DNA from: Begonia masoniana
Taxonomy: Eukaryota > Streptophyta > Magnoliopsida > Cucurbitales > Begoniaceae
Direction of reading: 5' to 3'
Length of the DNA: 64,000 nt
Assembly: GCA_022432975.1 (NCBI GenBank)
Contig: CM039509.1
Coordinates: forward strand, 24,335,432 to 24,399,431
Positions 45,381 to 57,509 of the stretch are shown one piece after another. Both the position numbers and the translations under genes were made by a program. Within the stretch, counting starts at the first letter, position 1. The number at the start of each line of letters is the position of its first letter. A model generated the notes under the pieces. The model was not told the origin of the DNA. It made no database searches and saw only the letters and a program-made list of their open reading frames with translations.

Positions 45381-45763
45381 TGTTAGGGGAAACGGTCTAT
45401 AAAATTGGATTACGCAGCAGATAAATTTATTTTTTCCTCTTTGTGTGATTAAAATAGATTATTATATCAATTGATAATACACCACAAAATAAATCAAAAA
45501 ATAATGAGACACTGAATTTAACGTGATTCAACTATGTGCCTACGTCTACAGGACTAAAATCTGATTTGATCTTCCACTATTAAATAATGGGTACACAATA
45601 ATCATTTCTAAAATAAACTAGAAGAAACAATAGTAAGAGCAATTAATCTCGAGAATCAATATTCTCAGCAAACAAGAGAAAAATAGAGTTATATCACCAA
45701 CCGACTGACAACACAATTTGTGTGACTTTTACTTTTCCCCAATAATTGGAATCGTTGAAATTA
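45381..45763 (-). repeat. Truncated 5' LTR of the copia element
   Basis: Aligns with 14981-15360 with many differences and stops at about 45763, where gypsy-type sequence begins. No TSD or LTR terminus marks the junction, so it is a deletion junction rather than an insertion edge. Confidence 0.88.
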
Positions 45764-46758
45764 AACTCGAATGTTAGGGTCATGCGAATAAGATTAAATT
45801 AGGAAATCTCAAAGGTTCGACCTGTATGTAATGAAGTCGAAGCCATTGATTTCGTAAATAGCTAAGGTTAAGGTTGATGAACGTAAGTGTGTGAAGTAAA
45901 TCACAACTAGAGGAAATAGAGACTATGTGGTGTAGGATAAAATGGGCGGTTAGGTAGACTTTTGAGCTTAGAAGTGAAGTTAGAACAGGAGGTACTGGGG
46001 ATGTTGCGACTCGTAAGTTACGTCGATTTGTTAGTATACCCTTTAAGGTGTTGGATGAATAATTTAAAGAATTAGTTTAGACTTAAGAATTTGTTTGTGA
46101 TTGATAAAGACCGAGATAAAAACAGGACAAAACGAGCGTCGTGGACGTAATTATAGAAACTTCGAGGATATCGTGAAAGCGTCCAGGGGTAGATTTAAGC
46201 GTTTAAAGCCCTGTGTATAAGAATAGCATTAGGGTGACTAAGGAGACGTTGTGATTGCCCAAGCTACATAGGTATAAGAGATAAGAGTGTTAAATAGGAA
46301 ATAAGATAGTAGTGTAAAGAAGAGTTCAAAATGGAGGATTAGGATGAGAGATCTATGTATCAGATTCTTAGTGTCACGAAGTTGAAGAAGCTTTGAGGGT
46401 TTGAAGTGATTAAGTACGAATTGTTGTCACGAAATTTGAAGAGTTAAAAACTGAATGAACTTAGCTCGAGGGACAAACTAGAGTTGAAGTTAAGTTAAAT
46501 GAAATTCGAAGGTCTAGGTGACGAAGGGTTAAGTTGAAGTCCATGGATGTATGAGTAATTGAGTTACGAAGCGCGTAGTTAGATGGATTGAAAGCTTTGG
46601 AGATATAGAAAACTATCAAGACCCGAAGGGTGAGAGAGATCTTAGGAGTGTCGAGGCTAGTGTTACAGCATCATTTCTTAGGCAAGGTGAGTAGGAGTAA
46701 TTAGAAGTTTAATCAAGTAATAATTTTGAGGACAAAATTCCAATTAAGGAGGGAAGGA
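45764..46758 (+). other. Internal remnant of element F
   Basis: About 1 kb of stop-rich sequence ending in AATTTTG-AGGA-CAAAATT (46722-46739) and the polypurine tract AAGGAGGGAAGGA directly before an LTR start. No protein motif is seen. In texture it resembles the filler of B, whose LTR is related to the F LTR. Confidence 0.75.
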
Positions 46759-47761
46759 TGTAACACCCGGATTTTTTGGGTTTCCGCTCTAGGGGTACTT
46801 TCGTAAATAAGAAATATAAGCTCGTTTTGTGAGCGGATAGTTTTATTAGGGCCCTAGGAATTTATGGGGATTTTTAGAAGAATAAGTAAATTTTTAGAAA
46901 TTTAAATCGATAGTGTAACGCCGAGTTACAGTTTTTCGCCTATAGTATTTTAAGTCGTAAAAATAGTAAATTAGGTCCATTTTGCGAACGGAGAGTTTCG
47001 TTAGAACCCTAGGATTAAATCGAAATATTCGGAGGTTTAAGGAAAATTTTGGAAAGCCAAATCGATTGACGAAATAGAGAATTAAGAGGAAAATTCATGG
47101 AGGGGCAAACTTGTAATTTGTTAAGCCAATTTTTATAATCTACAAATACCCCCCCCCCCCCCCTCTTCATTTTCCTTCTCCAGATCGTGAACCCCTTTTT
47201 CCCTTTCTCCCTTGGCGACATTTTCTCCCCCACGGCCATTTCCTTCAACGATCGATCAACGCCTTCTCCTCCGGCGTTTTCTCTTCCGGTTTTCCTACTC
47301 CAATCGACGTTCTAGGTAAGCTCCCATCTTTAGGCAAGTTTTGTTTAGTTTTTAACGATGGATTTTCGGTTAGGGTTTGTTGTTTAAAGTGGAGATTTTC
47401 GGCTTTGTTGTAGATAGATAATGTTATCGTGTTTGTGGTTGTTATTGGAGCCTTTGAGATGGGTTTTGATTGTTAGGATGAAAGATTTATGAGTTGGAGG
47501 GTTTGTGGAGGAATTAGAGTTAATTTTGGGTTGTTGGAGTTGAAGGAAAAGCCATTAATGGAATTTGGTTGATGGTGAGCACTACATGTTCGATGAAATG
47601 CCTAAATGGAGAAAATAGAAGTTTAGGAGAAATTGCCTTAGATAGAAGTTTAGTTTAAGTTTGGAAATTGTTTATATAGGATCGATTTTAATGCTCCTAT
47701 TTGTGAAATGCTTTAGGTGGAGACGACTTTTGGATGGTGCTTGGCTTGCTACGGACGCCAA

Positions 47762-48318
47762 GTAAGTGGGTGCTGGGTTTCCGGCCCTTAAGGCCCTACA
47801 TCGTGTCAACGTTAGGCTTTTGTTGTTTTGATGATGATTTTCTGATTGTGGGGTTTAATGAGTCGGGTAGCCTAGGATGTTAGTTATTGCTTGTTAGTTT
47901 CCTTGTGAGTATTGTATGCTCATGTACGTTGTGAATTGTTTGGTGATATGTTTTGATGATATGTTATACGTAGATTCCTCATGCATCATGTTTTCTCAAA
48001 TGCATAAGAAACGTTTCATGCATGAATGATGTAAAGGAAAAGTAATGATTAAGTGTGGGTTGGGATAGTATGGCCAGAACAACAAAACCAATGTCACTTC
48101 CATGCGATGGACTATGAATACGGCCGAAAGGACTATGTACAAGCACTTGGCCTACTCCCTGGAACATCCCCACCTTAATCCATGTCAACCAAAAGAAAAA
48201 GAATAAGAACAAGTAAATGAACATGTTTTATGAAAAGAATCATGCATTCATGCATATGTAAAGTATAGTGCATCCCCTTACTAAGCATTAAGCTTAATGT
48301 TTATGTTGCATGATGTAG
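47762..48318 (+). promoter_or_regulatory. LTR intron-like module of F
   Basis: Donor-like GCCAA/GTAAGT at 47757-47767; hairpin GGCC-cttaa-GGCC (47783-47795); CCTACATCGTGT pairs with GCATGATGTAGG over 12 positions including two G-U; second hairpin TAAGC-ATTAA-GCTTA; acceptor TGATGTAG/GTG at 48311-48321; 557 nt. Confidence 0.6.
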
Positions 48319-49313
48319 GTGGCAGGTGTGAAGGAGAGAGTTCTCTCGATGTCAAGGAATAGGTGGTCGACGGATGGTGCTCGTGGAGACGGGGTGTGTT
48401 TTGGTTTGGCTTGATGGTTCGATGGTGCGCCCCGAACTGTTTTGTGGCGATGGGATGTGAGATAGTTTTGTTGGTTAAAAAGATTATGGATTTTAGGGTG
48501 TATAGTTAGGTTTATTATTTAGAAAATTTATAGTGGATGTAGGTTTGAAGTAGTGCTATTTGAATGATTTGATAATGTATGTCTTTGGTGATGTTTTAAG
48601 AAAATTTCATGTTTATGTTCGATGTTTGTTTTGAGGATTTGATTGGATTTTAGGTGATTGACGACTGCATGGATACGCACGGTTTTAGAGCGATCCATGC
48701 AGTTAGTTTTCGTGAAATTTGGAAGTGTATAGACTAAGTTAGAGTTGTGTTGAGTAATGAATAATGTCGAGTGATGCGTGTTGTTGGATGAGTTTGATGT
48801 GGAATCTGGGTAGTAGATAGGTTTATATTTTGATGTTTTAAACGTTTTGAAATCTGTTACAACTATTTTTATAAACGTCCTTTTGAGTCAGTTTTTGAAT
48901 GATTGTGGAGTGAAAGTGGTATATGTGTGTAGTGATAATACGTTGGGGAGTGGTTATGAAAATGAAAGAAAAGTGGTGAAGTTTTAAGTGTGTTTTGCAA
49001 GAAATTGAAAGGAGAAGGAAGAAATGTAACGCCCCGAGTTATCTGAACCCGGTTCGTTACCACTAACGCAAACATCACCAAGAACTCTCGGAGCGATTTA
49101 CAATTTCACTCGAGGATCAAGATTTGATGCTTATTAAAACCTAAAAATGTTTAAAACTTGCAGCGGAAAATCATTTAGACAAGATGTGAATTAATAAAAA
49201 CTGTAAAATAATGTTTGAAAAGAATGCAGTTTGAAGTGTCAAGGAATAATTAGTTGAAGGAAGTAAAAGTTTAAAATCGTTAAATACCGATGGGGTGACA
49301 GAGGTCAAACTCC

Positions 49314-51323
49314 CTGCCGATGACGTCACGACTCAAACACAGCTGCCGACGACTAGTCAACGGAATAGGCCATATATAAATAACAGGCTTCTGCCGATGA
49401 CGTCACGACTCAAACACAGCTGCCGACGACTAGTCAACGGAATAGGCCATATATAAATAACAGGCTTCTGCCGATGACGTCACGACTCAAACACAGCTGC
49501 CGACGACTAGTCAACGGAATAGGCCATATATAAATAACAGGCTTCTGCCGATGACGTCACGACTCAAACACAGCTGCCGACGACTAGTCAACGGAATAGG
49601 CCATATATAAATAACAGGCTTCTGCCGATGACGTCACGACTCAAACACAGCTGCCGACGACTAGTCAACGGAATAGGCCATATATAAATAACAGGCTTCT
49701 GCCGATGACGTCACGACTCAAACACAGCTGCCGACGACTAGTCAACGGAATAGGCCATATATAAATAACAGGCTTCTGCCGATGACGTCACGACTCAAAC
49801 ACAGCTGCCGACGACTAGTCAACGGAATAGGCCATATATAAATAACAGGCTTCTGCCGATGACGTCACGACTCAAACACAGCTGCCGACGACTAGTCAAC
49901 GGAATAGGCCATATATAAATAACAGGCTTCTGCCGATGACGTCACGACTCAAACACAGCTGCCGACGACTAGTCAACGGAATAGGCCATATATAAATAAC
50001 AGGCTTCTGCCGATGACGTCACGACTCAAACACAGCTGCCGACGACTAGTCAACGGAATAGGCCATATATAAATAACAGGCTTCTGCCGATGACGTCACG
50101 ACTCAAACACAGCTGCCGACGACTAGTCAACGGAATAGGCCATATATAAATAACAGGCTTCTGCCGATGACGTCACGACTCAAACACAGCTGCCGACGAC
50201 TAGTCAACGGAATAGGCCATATATAAATAACAGGCTTCTGCCGATGACGTCACGACTCAAACACAGCTGCCGACGACTAGTCAACGGAATAGGCCATATA
50301 TAAATAACAGGCTTCTGCCGATGACGTCACGACTCAAACACAGCTGCCGACGACTAGTCAACGGAATAGGCCATATATAAATAACAGGCTTCTGCCGATG
50401 ACGTCACGACTCAAACACAGCTGCCGACGACTAGTCAACGGAATAGGCCATATATAAATAACAGGCTTCTGCCGATGACGTCACGACTCAAACACAGCTG
50501 CCGACGACTAGTCAACGGAATAGGCCATATATAAATAACAGGCTTCTGCCGATGACGTCACGACTCAAACACAGCTGCCGACGACTAGTCAACGGAATAG
50601 GCCATATATAAATAACAGGCTTCTGCCGATGACGTCACGACTCAAACACAGCTGCCGACGACTAGTCAACGGAATAGGCCATATATAAATAACAGGCTTC
50701 TGCCGATGACGTCACGACTCAAACACAGCTGCCGACGACTAGTCAACGGAATAGGCCATATATAAATAACAGGCTTCTGCCGATGACGTCACGACTCAAA
50801 CACAGCTGCCGACGACTAGTCAACGGAATAGGCCATATATAAATAACAGGCTTCTGCCGATGACGTCACGACTCAAACACAGCTGCCGACGACTAGTCAA
50901 CGGAATAGGCCATATATAAATAACAGGCTTCTGCCGATGACGTCACGACTCAAACACAGCTGCCGACGACTAGTCAACGGAATAGGCCATATATAAATAA
51001 CAGGCTTCTGCCGATGACGTCACGACTCAAACACAGCTGCCGACGACTAGTCAACGGAATAGGCCATATATAAATAACAGGCTTCTGCCGATGACGTCAC
51101 GACTCAAACACAGCTGCCGACGACTAGTCAACGGAATAGGCCATATATAAATAACAGGCTTCTGCCGATGACGTCAGCAGGATAACTTAATTATCCAGCT
51201 TCTGCCGATGACGTCACGACTCAAACACAGCTGCCGACGACTAGTCAACGGAATAGGCCATATATAAATAACAGGCTTCTGCCGATGACGTCACGACTCA
51301 AACACAGCTGCCGAGAATGTCCT
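49314..51323. repeat. 77-bp tandem array, about 25 units, in 3' LTR of D
   Basis: TGACGTCACG recurs at exactly 77-bp steps from 49321 to 51092 (24 units with no difference noticed by eye), then a variant junction at 51169, one more unit at 51209 and a partial at 51286. Each unit holds TGACGTCA (bZIP/C-box palindrome), GCTGCCGACGAC (with GCCGAC, the DRE/CRT core) and CATATATAAATA. I count 27 TGACGTCA here against 5 in the 5' LTR. Confidence 0.97.
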
Positions 51324-51805
51324 ACTTATGCCGATAGAAGGCAAGTTTACTGCTTATCAACTACCGGTAGGACAACAAAACAACTACTCTTCTCCTGCCG
51401 ATAGACTTTACCAAACAACATCAAATAGACGTATTACTCAACTTCATATCGATGGACTGAACAATTTGACAGTAAACTTGACTAACAATTGGACTCAACA
51501 TTTTACCAAAACTCATTCTAAAACACCTCAATTCATTGTATTACTCAAATTCCGTAAAATCAGCATTCTAGAAATTCAACAGGACACTAACATCAAAAAT
51601 TCTAAAATGTATTCAAAAGGTTGCAATCTCTACTGTTATAAAAATTCAACATACTCAGACTAAATCATTGTCAATTAATTTCTCATATCTGCAGACATCA
51701 GTTAATCCGCCTCAACAGTTTGCCGAATCAGAACATGAGAGTACTCCTCCAACCACATCTATTCATTTGCACGATCAAGGAAATCACCTGCTATATTCTC
51801 AACAC

Positions 51806-52306
51806 CTACATCACAAAACTCATCTATTAGCCTAATGCTAAGTAAGCAGAGCAAGAAATGATGGAAGTACAGAGATATGCAAATCCTAAATATGCAATTT
51901 CTACATTCCTCTTCCTCAGTTATATTGCATTCATTCAACCGGTCTGATGATCCCTGATACAATGGGAGGTGGATCAGCTTTTCCAGGGTATGAATCCACA
52001 TATATGTCACTTAAGGGGTGGATTAGTTCCCTTAACAGATGATTGATCCCTGATACAATGGGAGGTGGATCGGTTTTTCCCAAGGTATGAATCCAGTTAT
52101 GTTCGATTAAGGGGCGGATTAATTCCCTTAAAAATGTATTGTCCCAATCTGTTCACAACTCACCATGCTACTTCATGTAAATTCATTTTCGTTTTTCTTT
52201 CCAAAATATGATGCATGGCAATTGAAATGAAACATACTTTCATGCATACAAGAAAATCCTAGTGTTTTGTGATGTAGGCCCGAAGGCAAATACAAACTCT
52301 ACTTAC
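51806..52306 (-). promoter_or_regulatory. LTR intron-like module, 3' LTR of D
   Basis: Donor CCAG/GTAAGT (52301-52310); hairpin GCC-TTCG-GGC; CCTACATCACAAAAC (complement of 52264-52278) perfectly complementary over 15 bp to the acceptor strand (complement of 51805-51819); second hairpin TTAGC-ATTAG-GCTAA; acceptor TGATGTAG/GTG. 501 nt. Inside is a direct duplication of a block containing GATCCCTGATACAATGGGAG, about 100 bp apart. Confidence 0.65.
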
Positions 52307-52834
52307 CTGGCCCTCCTGGAATTACTTGGTTGCTAGCTACTTCGGTTTAGCTCAAACCTAAAATCGTAGGCAGTATGTTAGTTATACTTCATTCTAAACA
52401 ATCCAGGAGTTTAAGGAAATAAATTATGGAGTTCGGATCTTCGTGCATTCCCATTTCACAGAAACCCGAATCTATACCAAATCATAGCGTTTTCCTCGAA
52501 ACTTCATACATTGTATTCCCTCAGCTTTCTAACTACTAAAATCACAAGAAGACGAGGAGAGTTCACCTAGGTTGAAGGAGAATCGAACAGGGGAATCGCC
52601 TGGAGAATCCTGCTGCTCGAGCTGAAAAACCGAGAGGAAATGAGGGAAAGGGTGGCGGCTACCGTGAAATAACTCAAAACCTCTTTCCTTAAATACGTTA
52701 TCCACTTTTAAATTTCCAATTACTCATATGCCCTTGTCTAGTCATCCACCAACCCTACATTTAATATTGCCATATAAAATGCACCATTAGCTACAAGAGA
52801 TAGAGAATTGGTCTATATAAAAACCGGGTATTAC

Positions 52835-52872
52835 AATCTACCCTCCTTAAAAGAATTTTGTCCTCAAAATTC
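52835..52872 (-). promoter_or_regulatory. Polypurine tract and stem-loop of D
   Basis: Minus strand TTAAGGAGGGTAGAT next to the LTR, preceded by a perfect GAATTTTG-AGGA-CAAAATTC hairpin (52853-52872) that overlaps the pol stop codon. Confidence 0.86.
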
Positions 52873-55800
52873 AGTACCTGAACAATTCGGGATATTGATC
52901 CATCATGTCTTGTTGGCGTTCCCAAGTTGTCTCTTCAAGGTTTTGATTGTGCCACAAGACTTTAACTAGTGGGATTTCTTTGTTCCGCAATACTTTTACA
53001 GCAAAGTCTAGGATCTTTGCTGGTTTCTCTTCATAAGAAAGGGTTGGTTGAACTTCAATACTCTGCTGTTCCACAATCTGAGACGGATCCCGCACACACT
53101 TCTTCAACATGGAAACATGAAACACATTATGGACTCCATCCATAGAGACTGGCAGCTGTAACTGATAGGCTGTTTTCCCAAACTTCTTCGAGATTATGAA
53201 TGGTCCAATAAATCTAGGATTCAACTTCCCTCTCTTTCCGAATCTTACAACTCCCTTGAAAGGTGACACCTTAAGGAAAACTTCATCTCCAACTTCAAAC
53301 TCCAATTCTCTGCGTCTCTTATCGGCATAACACTTCTGTCGGCTTTGAGCTGTCAAGATTCTTTGTCGGATAAGAGCAACTTTCTCCACAGTTCGTTGCA
53401 CAATATCAGGACCAAGCAACTGCGCTTCACCAACTTCATTCCAGTACAAAGGTGATCTGCATTTTCGTCCATACAGTGCTTCATACGGTGCCATTCTTAT
53501 TGTTGCCTGAAAACTGTTATTGTAAGAAAATTCTACTAAAGCTAGGTACTTACTCCAGGAACCTTGGAAATCTAAAACACAAGCACGAAGCATATCTTCT
53601 AAAATCTGAATAGTCCTTTCGGATTGTCCATCTGTTTGAGGGTGGAAAGCTGTACTGAAACTAAGCTGAGTCCCCATTGCCTTATGCAAACTCTTCCAAA
53701 ACTTAGATGTGAATCTAGCATCTCGGTCTGAGACTATAATACTTGGAACTCCATGCAATCTGACAATTTCGTGCACATACAACTCAGCAAGTTGATCCAT
53801 TGAGTATGTCATCTTCATAGGCAGGAAGTGGGCGGATTTGGTCAAACGATCAACTATTACCCAAATTGCATCGTGTCCTTTTGCTGTTCTAGGCAATCCT
53901 GTAACAAAATCCATTGTCACTTGTTCCCACTTCCATTCCGGAACTGGTAGGGGTTGCAATGTTCCTGCAGGCCTCTGATGTTCGGCTTTAACCTGTTGAC
54001 AACATAAACATGATCCTACATATTCTGCCACACTTCTTTTCATTCCAGGCCACCAAAAATGCTGCTTGAGATCTCTTTACATCTTAGTACTTCCAGGATG
54101 AATAGAGAGTCTAGAAGAATGAGCCTCGGATAGAATTTCCTTTCGAAGCTCGACATTAGCTGGAACAAACCATCTGTTTCTAAACTTAAGGATTCCATCG
54201 GAAGAATAGTTGAAATCCGATTTGTCCGTGGAGTCTATGCTTGACTTGAACTTGTTACAGTCATCATCGTTCGACTGAGCTTCCTTTATCTTCTCAAGAA
54301 TAGTAGGTCTTAAGGTTATGGCCGAAAGTATAGCTGATACGCTAGATACTGCTTCTAGATTAAACCTTCGAAATTCAGATTCTAAGGCTAACGGCATACT
54401 GAAACTCATAGTCGGGGCTGATGTTGCTACCCTGCTCAAGGCATCTGCCACAACATTTGCTTTTCCGGGATGGTACTTGATCTCAAAGTCATAATCTTTT
54501 ACAAATTCTAACCATCTACGTTGCCTCATATTTAATTCTTTTTGAGTGAAAATATATTTCAGACTTTTATGGTCTGAGAATATTTCACAAGATTGTCCAT
54601 ACAGATAATGTCTCCAAATCTTAAGTGCAAACACCACTGCAGCTAATTCTAAGTCATGCGTGGGGTAATTCTTCTCATGCGTTTTCAACTGCCTGGAAGC
54701 GTAAGCTATAACTTTCCCGTCCTGCATCAAGACACAGCCCAGTCCAATCTTGGATGCATCACAGTAAATACTATACTTACCACCTTCAACTGGAAGGGTT
54801 AAAATAGGAGCATTGGTCAGTTTCTGTTTCAAAGTTTGGAAACTAAGTTCACATTCATCGGTCCATGTGTACTTTACATTCTTCCTAGTCAACTTAGTGA
54901 GAGGTGTAGCAATCTTTGAAAATCCTTCAATGAACTTTCTATAGTATCCTGCTAGTCCAAGAAAACTTCTGATATCGGTGGCATTCTTCGGTTGGGGCCA
55001 TTCCCTAACTGCTTGAACCTTAGCTGGATCAACAGATAATCCATTTCCAGAAATGACATGTCCTAAAAAGTGAACTTGGTCCAACCAAAATTCACACTTA
55101 GAAAACTTGGCGTATAATTGGTGCTGTTTCAGTAATCCTAACACTAAGTTTAAGTGTTCTGCATGCTCCTCCTTGGTTTTGGAATAGATTAGAATGTCAT
55201 CTATAAATACAATGACAAACTTGTCCAAATACTCATGAAACACTCTGTTCATAAGATCCATAAAGGCTGCTGGTGCGTTTGTCAAACCAAAAGACATGAC
55301 CAGAAACTCATAATGTCCATACCTAGTATGAAAGGCAGTCTTCGGGATATCTTCAGTTTTAACCTTAAGCTGGTAATAACCGGATCTAAGGTCAATTTTT
55401 GAGAAAACTCTCGCACCTCTAAGCTGGTCAAATAAGTCATCAATTCTCGGCAAAGGGTATTTGTTCTTGACTGTAAGCTTATTCAATTCTCTGTAATCAA
55501 TGCACATGCGCATTGATCCATCCTTCTTCTTGACAAAAAGGACAGGTGCACCCCATGGTGAAAAGCTAGGGCGTATGAATCCCTTCTCCAACAAGTCCTC
55601 CAACTGTTTCTTTAACTCTTTAAGTTCTGTTGGTGCTAGTCTATATGGATTTTTAGACACAGGCTCGGCTCCGGGGTATACATCTACAACAAATTCAATT
55701 TCTCTATCTGGCGGTAAGCCAGGAAGGTCATCTAGGAATACCTCAGGAAAATCTTGGACGGCTAAAACATCTCGAGGACTCGATTTTCCTATATGCTGTG

Positions 55801-57355
55801 TGTCTAAAACACTAGCTAAGAAGCACGAATACTCCCTACACAGGGAAGGTCTAGTGGCAATAGAAGTCATCACAGACATTTCCTTACTCTTCTTCGAAGC
55901 TTGAAAGGTATGTTTCAACTTACCAGGGGGTTGAAAACTAACTACTCCGGTTCTACAATCAATTGTGGTGTGGTGTTTAAACAACCAGTCCATACCTAGG
56001 ATTACATCAAATCCTATTATATCCATAATTATAAGATCAGCAGGTAGACTTACATTCCCTACTAACACATTGCTATCTAGCATCACTTGGTCAGAGTGCA
56101 TGTTTTCCCCAGAGGGTAAGGCAACATTAAACACATGCATGGAAGGGGTAAACTGTACATCTAATTTATTGGCAAAAGTAGATGCTATAAATGAGTGCGT
56201 TGCACCAGAGTCTAATAAAGTGAAAGCAGGTACTGAATTGATCAATATAGTACCTGACACTACAGCAGGCTGTTCCTCTTCTCCTGACTCTACCATTGAG
56301 AATATCCTCGGTTTAACCATAGCAGGGCCACTCTTAGGGATTGGACAGTCTCTAACCATGTGTCCTGTCTTGTTACAGTTGAAGCATCGAAGGACTCTGG
56401 GCTTGGTGCAGTCCTTGAACGAATGCCCGACCTCCTCACAATTGAAACACCTTCTAGAAGTCCACCTACACTCCCCCGGGTGATTCTTCAAACACGTTGG
56501 ACATTGGGGAAAATTCTTGACCTTCTGTATTTTTCTTCCTGCTTCCTTGCTATTTTGGCCTTCACTTGGCCTCTTCATTCCCTTCTGCTGGTGTGGCTGG
56601 TTAAACCTTTGCGGGGTCTCCTTTGGTCCAGCACACTTCCTTTCAGCCTCTTCCACTTCCAGAGCAGTGGACACTACTTCACTTAATGTCAAACCCTTTA
56701 TACCGCAGAATTTTACTCCTCGGTAAATTTCTGGCTTCAATCCATGCACAAACTTAAACACCTTATCTTCATCCCTGGGGGCAAAATGTCCAGCAAATCT
56801 GGACAGAGACTCAAACTGCTTACTGTACTCGGCCACAGACCCTGTCTGCTTCAAGTTGAGGAACTCCAATTTTTTTGCGGTTTGGACAGTACTGTTAAAA
56901 TATTTCTCATAGAAAGCATCCTTGAATTGTGACCAAGGCATGGTCAGAACATCTGTGGTGGTCTCTATTGTCTCCCACCAGAGTTGAGCTTCACCAGCAA
57001 GATGGAAGGTTGCCAACGTGACCTTGTCTTCTTCTCCTATGCTGGCACACCTAAACATACTTTCAATCTTTCTAAGCCATCCTTCAGCTATGACTGGATC
57101 CGTTGACTGTCCATCAAATGTGGGTGGTCTAAGTCTCCTAAACCTTTCTCCAGAATGCTCACCACCAGGACCCGAGTTGGCACTTCCTTGTGCTTCTCGA
57201 TTCAACAGCACCCCTAATTGATCGGATTGTTGACGCACTATGTCAGTCTGTTGGCGCATCAACTCAGTCAGTTGTCTGATCACACTAGAGTCCTCCTCAC
57301 GTCTTGGACTTGGTACCTCTCTTGGTATCCTCGGTCTTCCTGGTCGTCTAGCCAT
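52871..57355 (-). pseudogene. gag-pol: Gag-Pol of element D with one in-frame stop
   Basis: Starts [13 protein letters not shown] at 57355 and runs 1092 codons to TAA at 54077-54079, then resumes in the same frame to TGA at 52871. Domains: capsid region ([10 protein letters not shown]) near residue 125; two zinc knuckles, [14 protein letters not shown] near 300 and [14 protein letters not shown] near 323; protease [10 protein letters not shown] near 377; RT with [10 protein letters not shown] near 713; RNase H YCDAS near 862; integrase zinc region, where the stop replaces the tyrosine seen in A after STKM; integrase core with DFVTGLP, SDRDARF and SERTIQ; chromodomain-like [14 protein letters not shown]. 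With the stop the product would lack integrase, so D probably needs help or is a fresh null. A sequencing error is possible. Confidence 0.95.
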
Positions 57356-57366
57356 ATGCTAAATTC

Positions 57367-57426
57367 CTGGACAGGGTTAAGTATGCTCGTAAATATCTAA
57401 TAACTAAGGTCAAGGTAAACACTTAC
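57367..57426 (-). promoter_or_regulatory. Short leader intron-like segment of D
   Basis: Minus strand CAACAACT/GTAAGTGTTTACC ... AACCCTGTCCAG/G, 60 nt, just before gag ATG 57355. Confidence 0.55.
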
Positions 57427-57493
57427 AGTTGTTGGAGCACTTCCATGCAATGATTGGCACTGATGAGTAATCTTTTGAACGGTTTAACTGAAT

Positions 57494-57506
57494 GTCTCTG
57501 ATACCA
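57494..57506 (-). promoter_or_regulatory. Primer binding site of D
   Basis: Minus strand TGGTATCAGAGAC, initiator-Met tRNA type, 3 nt from the 5' LTR. Confidence 0.93.
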
Positions 57507-57509
57507 ACC

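Larger units (their letters stand above)
14981..45763 (-). mobile_element. Old Ty1/copia element, split by three insertions and truncated at its 5' LTR
   Basis: 3' LTR 14981-15634, coding remnants at 15635-16485, 35818-36183, 37444-37687 and 43653-about 45000, primer site 45366-45378, and partial 5' LTR 45381-45763, all minus strand. The pieces join in the right protein order once elements C, Cassandra and E are removed. The LTRs differ at many sites and the frame carries stops and frameshifts, so this is one of the oldest layers. The 5' LTR stops after about 383 of 654 bp, where unrelated gypsy sequence begins. Confidence 0.92.
49025..52834 (-). repeat. 3' LTR of element D
   Basis: Element sense begins TGTAATACCCGG and ends GGGGCGTTACA. 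It contains the expanded 77-bp array and the intron-like module 51806-52306. The short frame at 51328-51663 is repeated exactly at 58196-58531 only because the LTRs are identical there. Confidence 0.95.

Noticed and set aside
14981..45763. A single giant 31-kb copia element
   Set aside because: The size comes from C, B, Cassandra and E inserted in it; the copia remnants alone sum to only a few kb.
49314..51323. CRISPR-like array (regular direct repeats)
   Set aside because: Units are continuous 77-bp tandem copies with no unique spacers, inside a plant LTR; it is a minisatellite.
51328..51663. 111-residue conserved protein repeated at 58196-58531
   Set aside because: Identity follows from near-identical LTRs of D; no family motif, and opposite strand to the element transcript.
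55500..57221. Plus-strand frames of 60-172 residues opposite D gag-pol
   Set aside because: Antisense shadows of a strong coding frame; no recognisable motifs.
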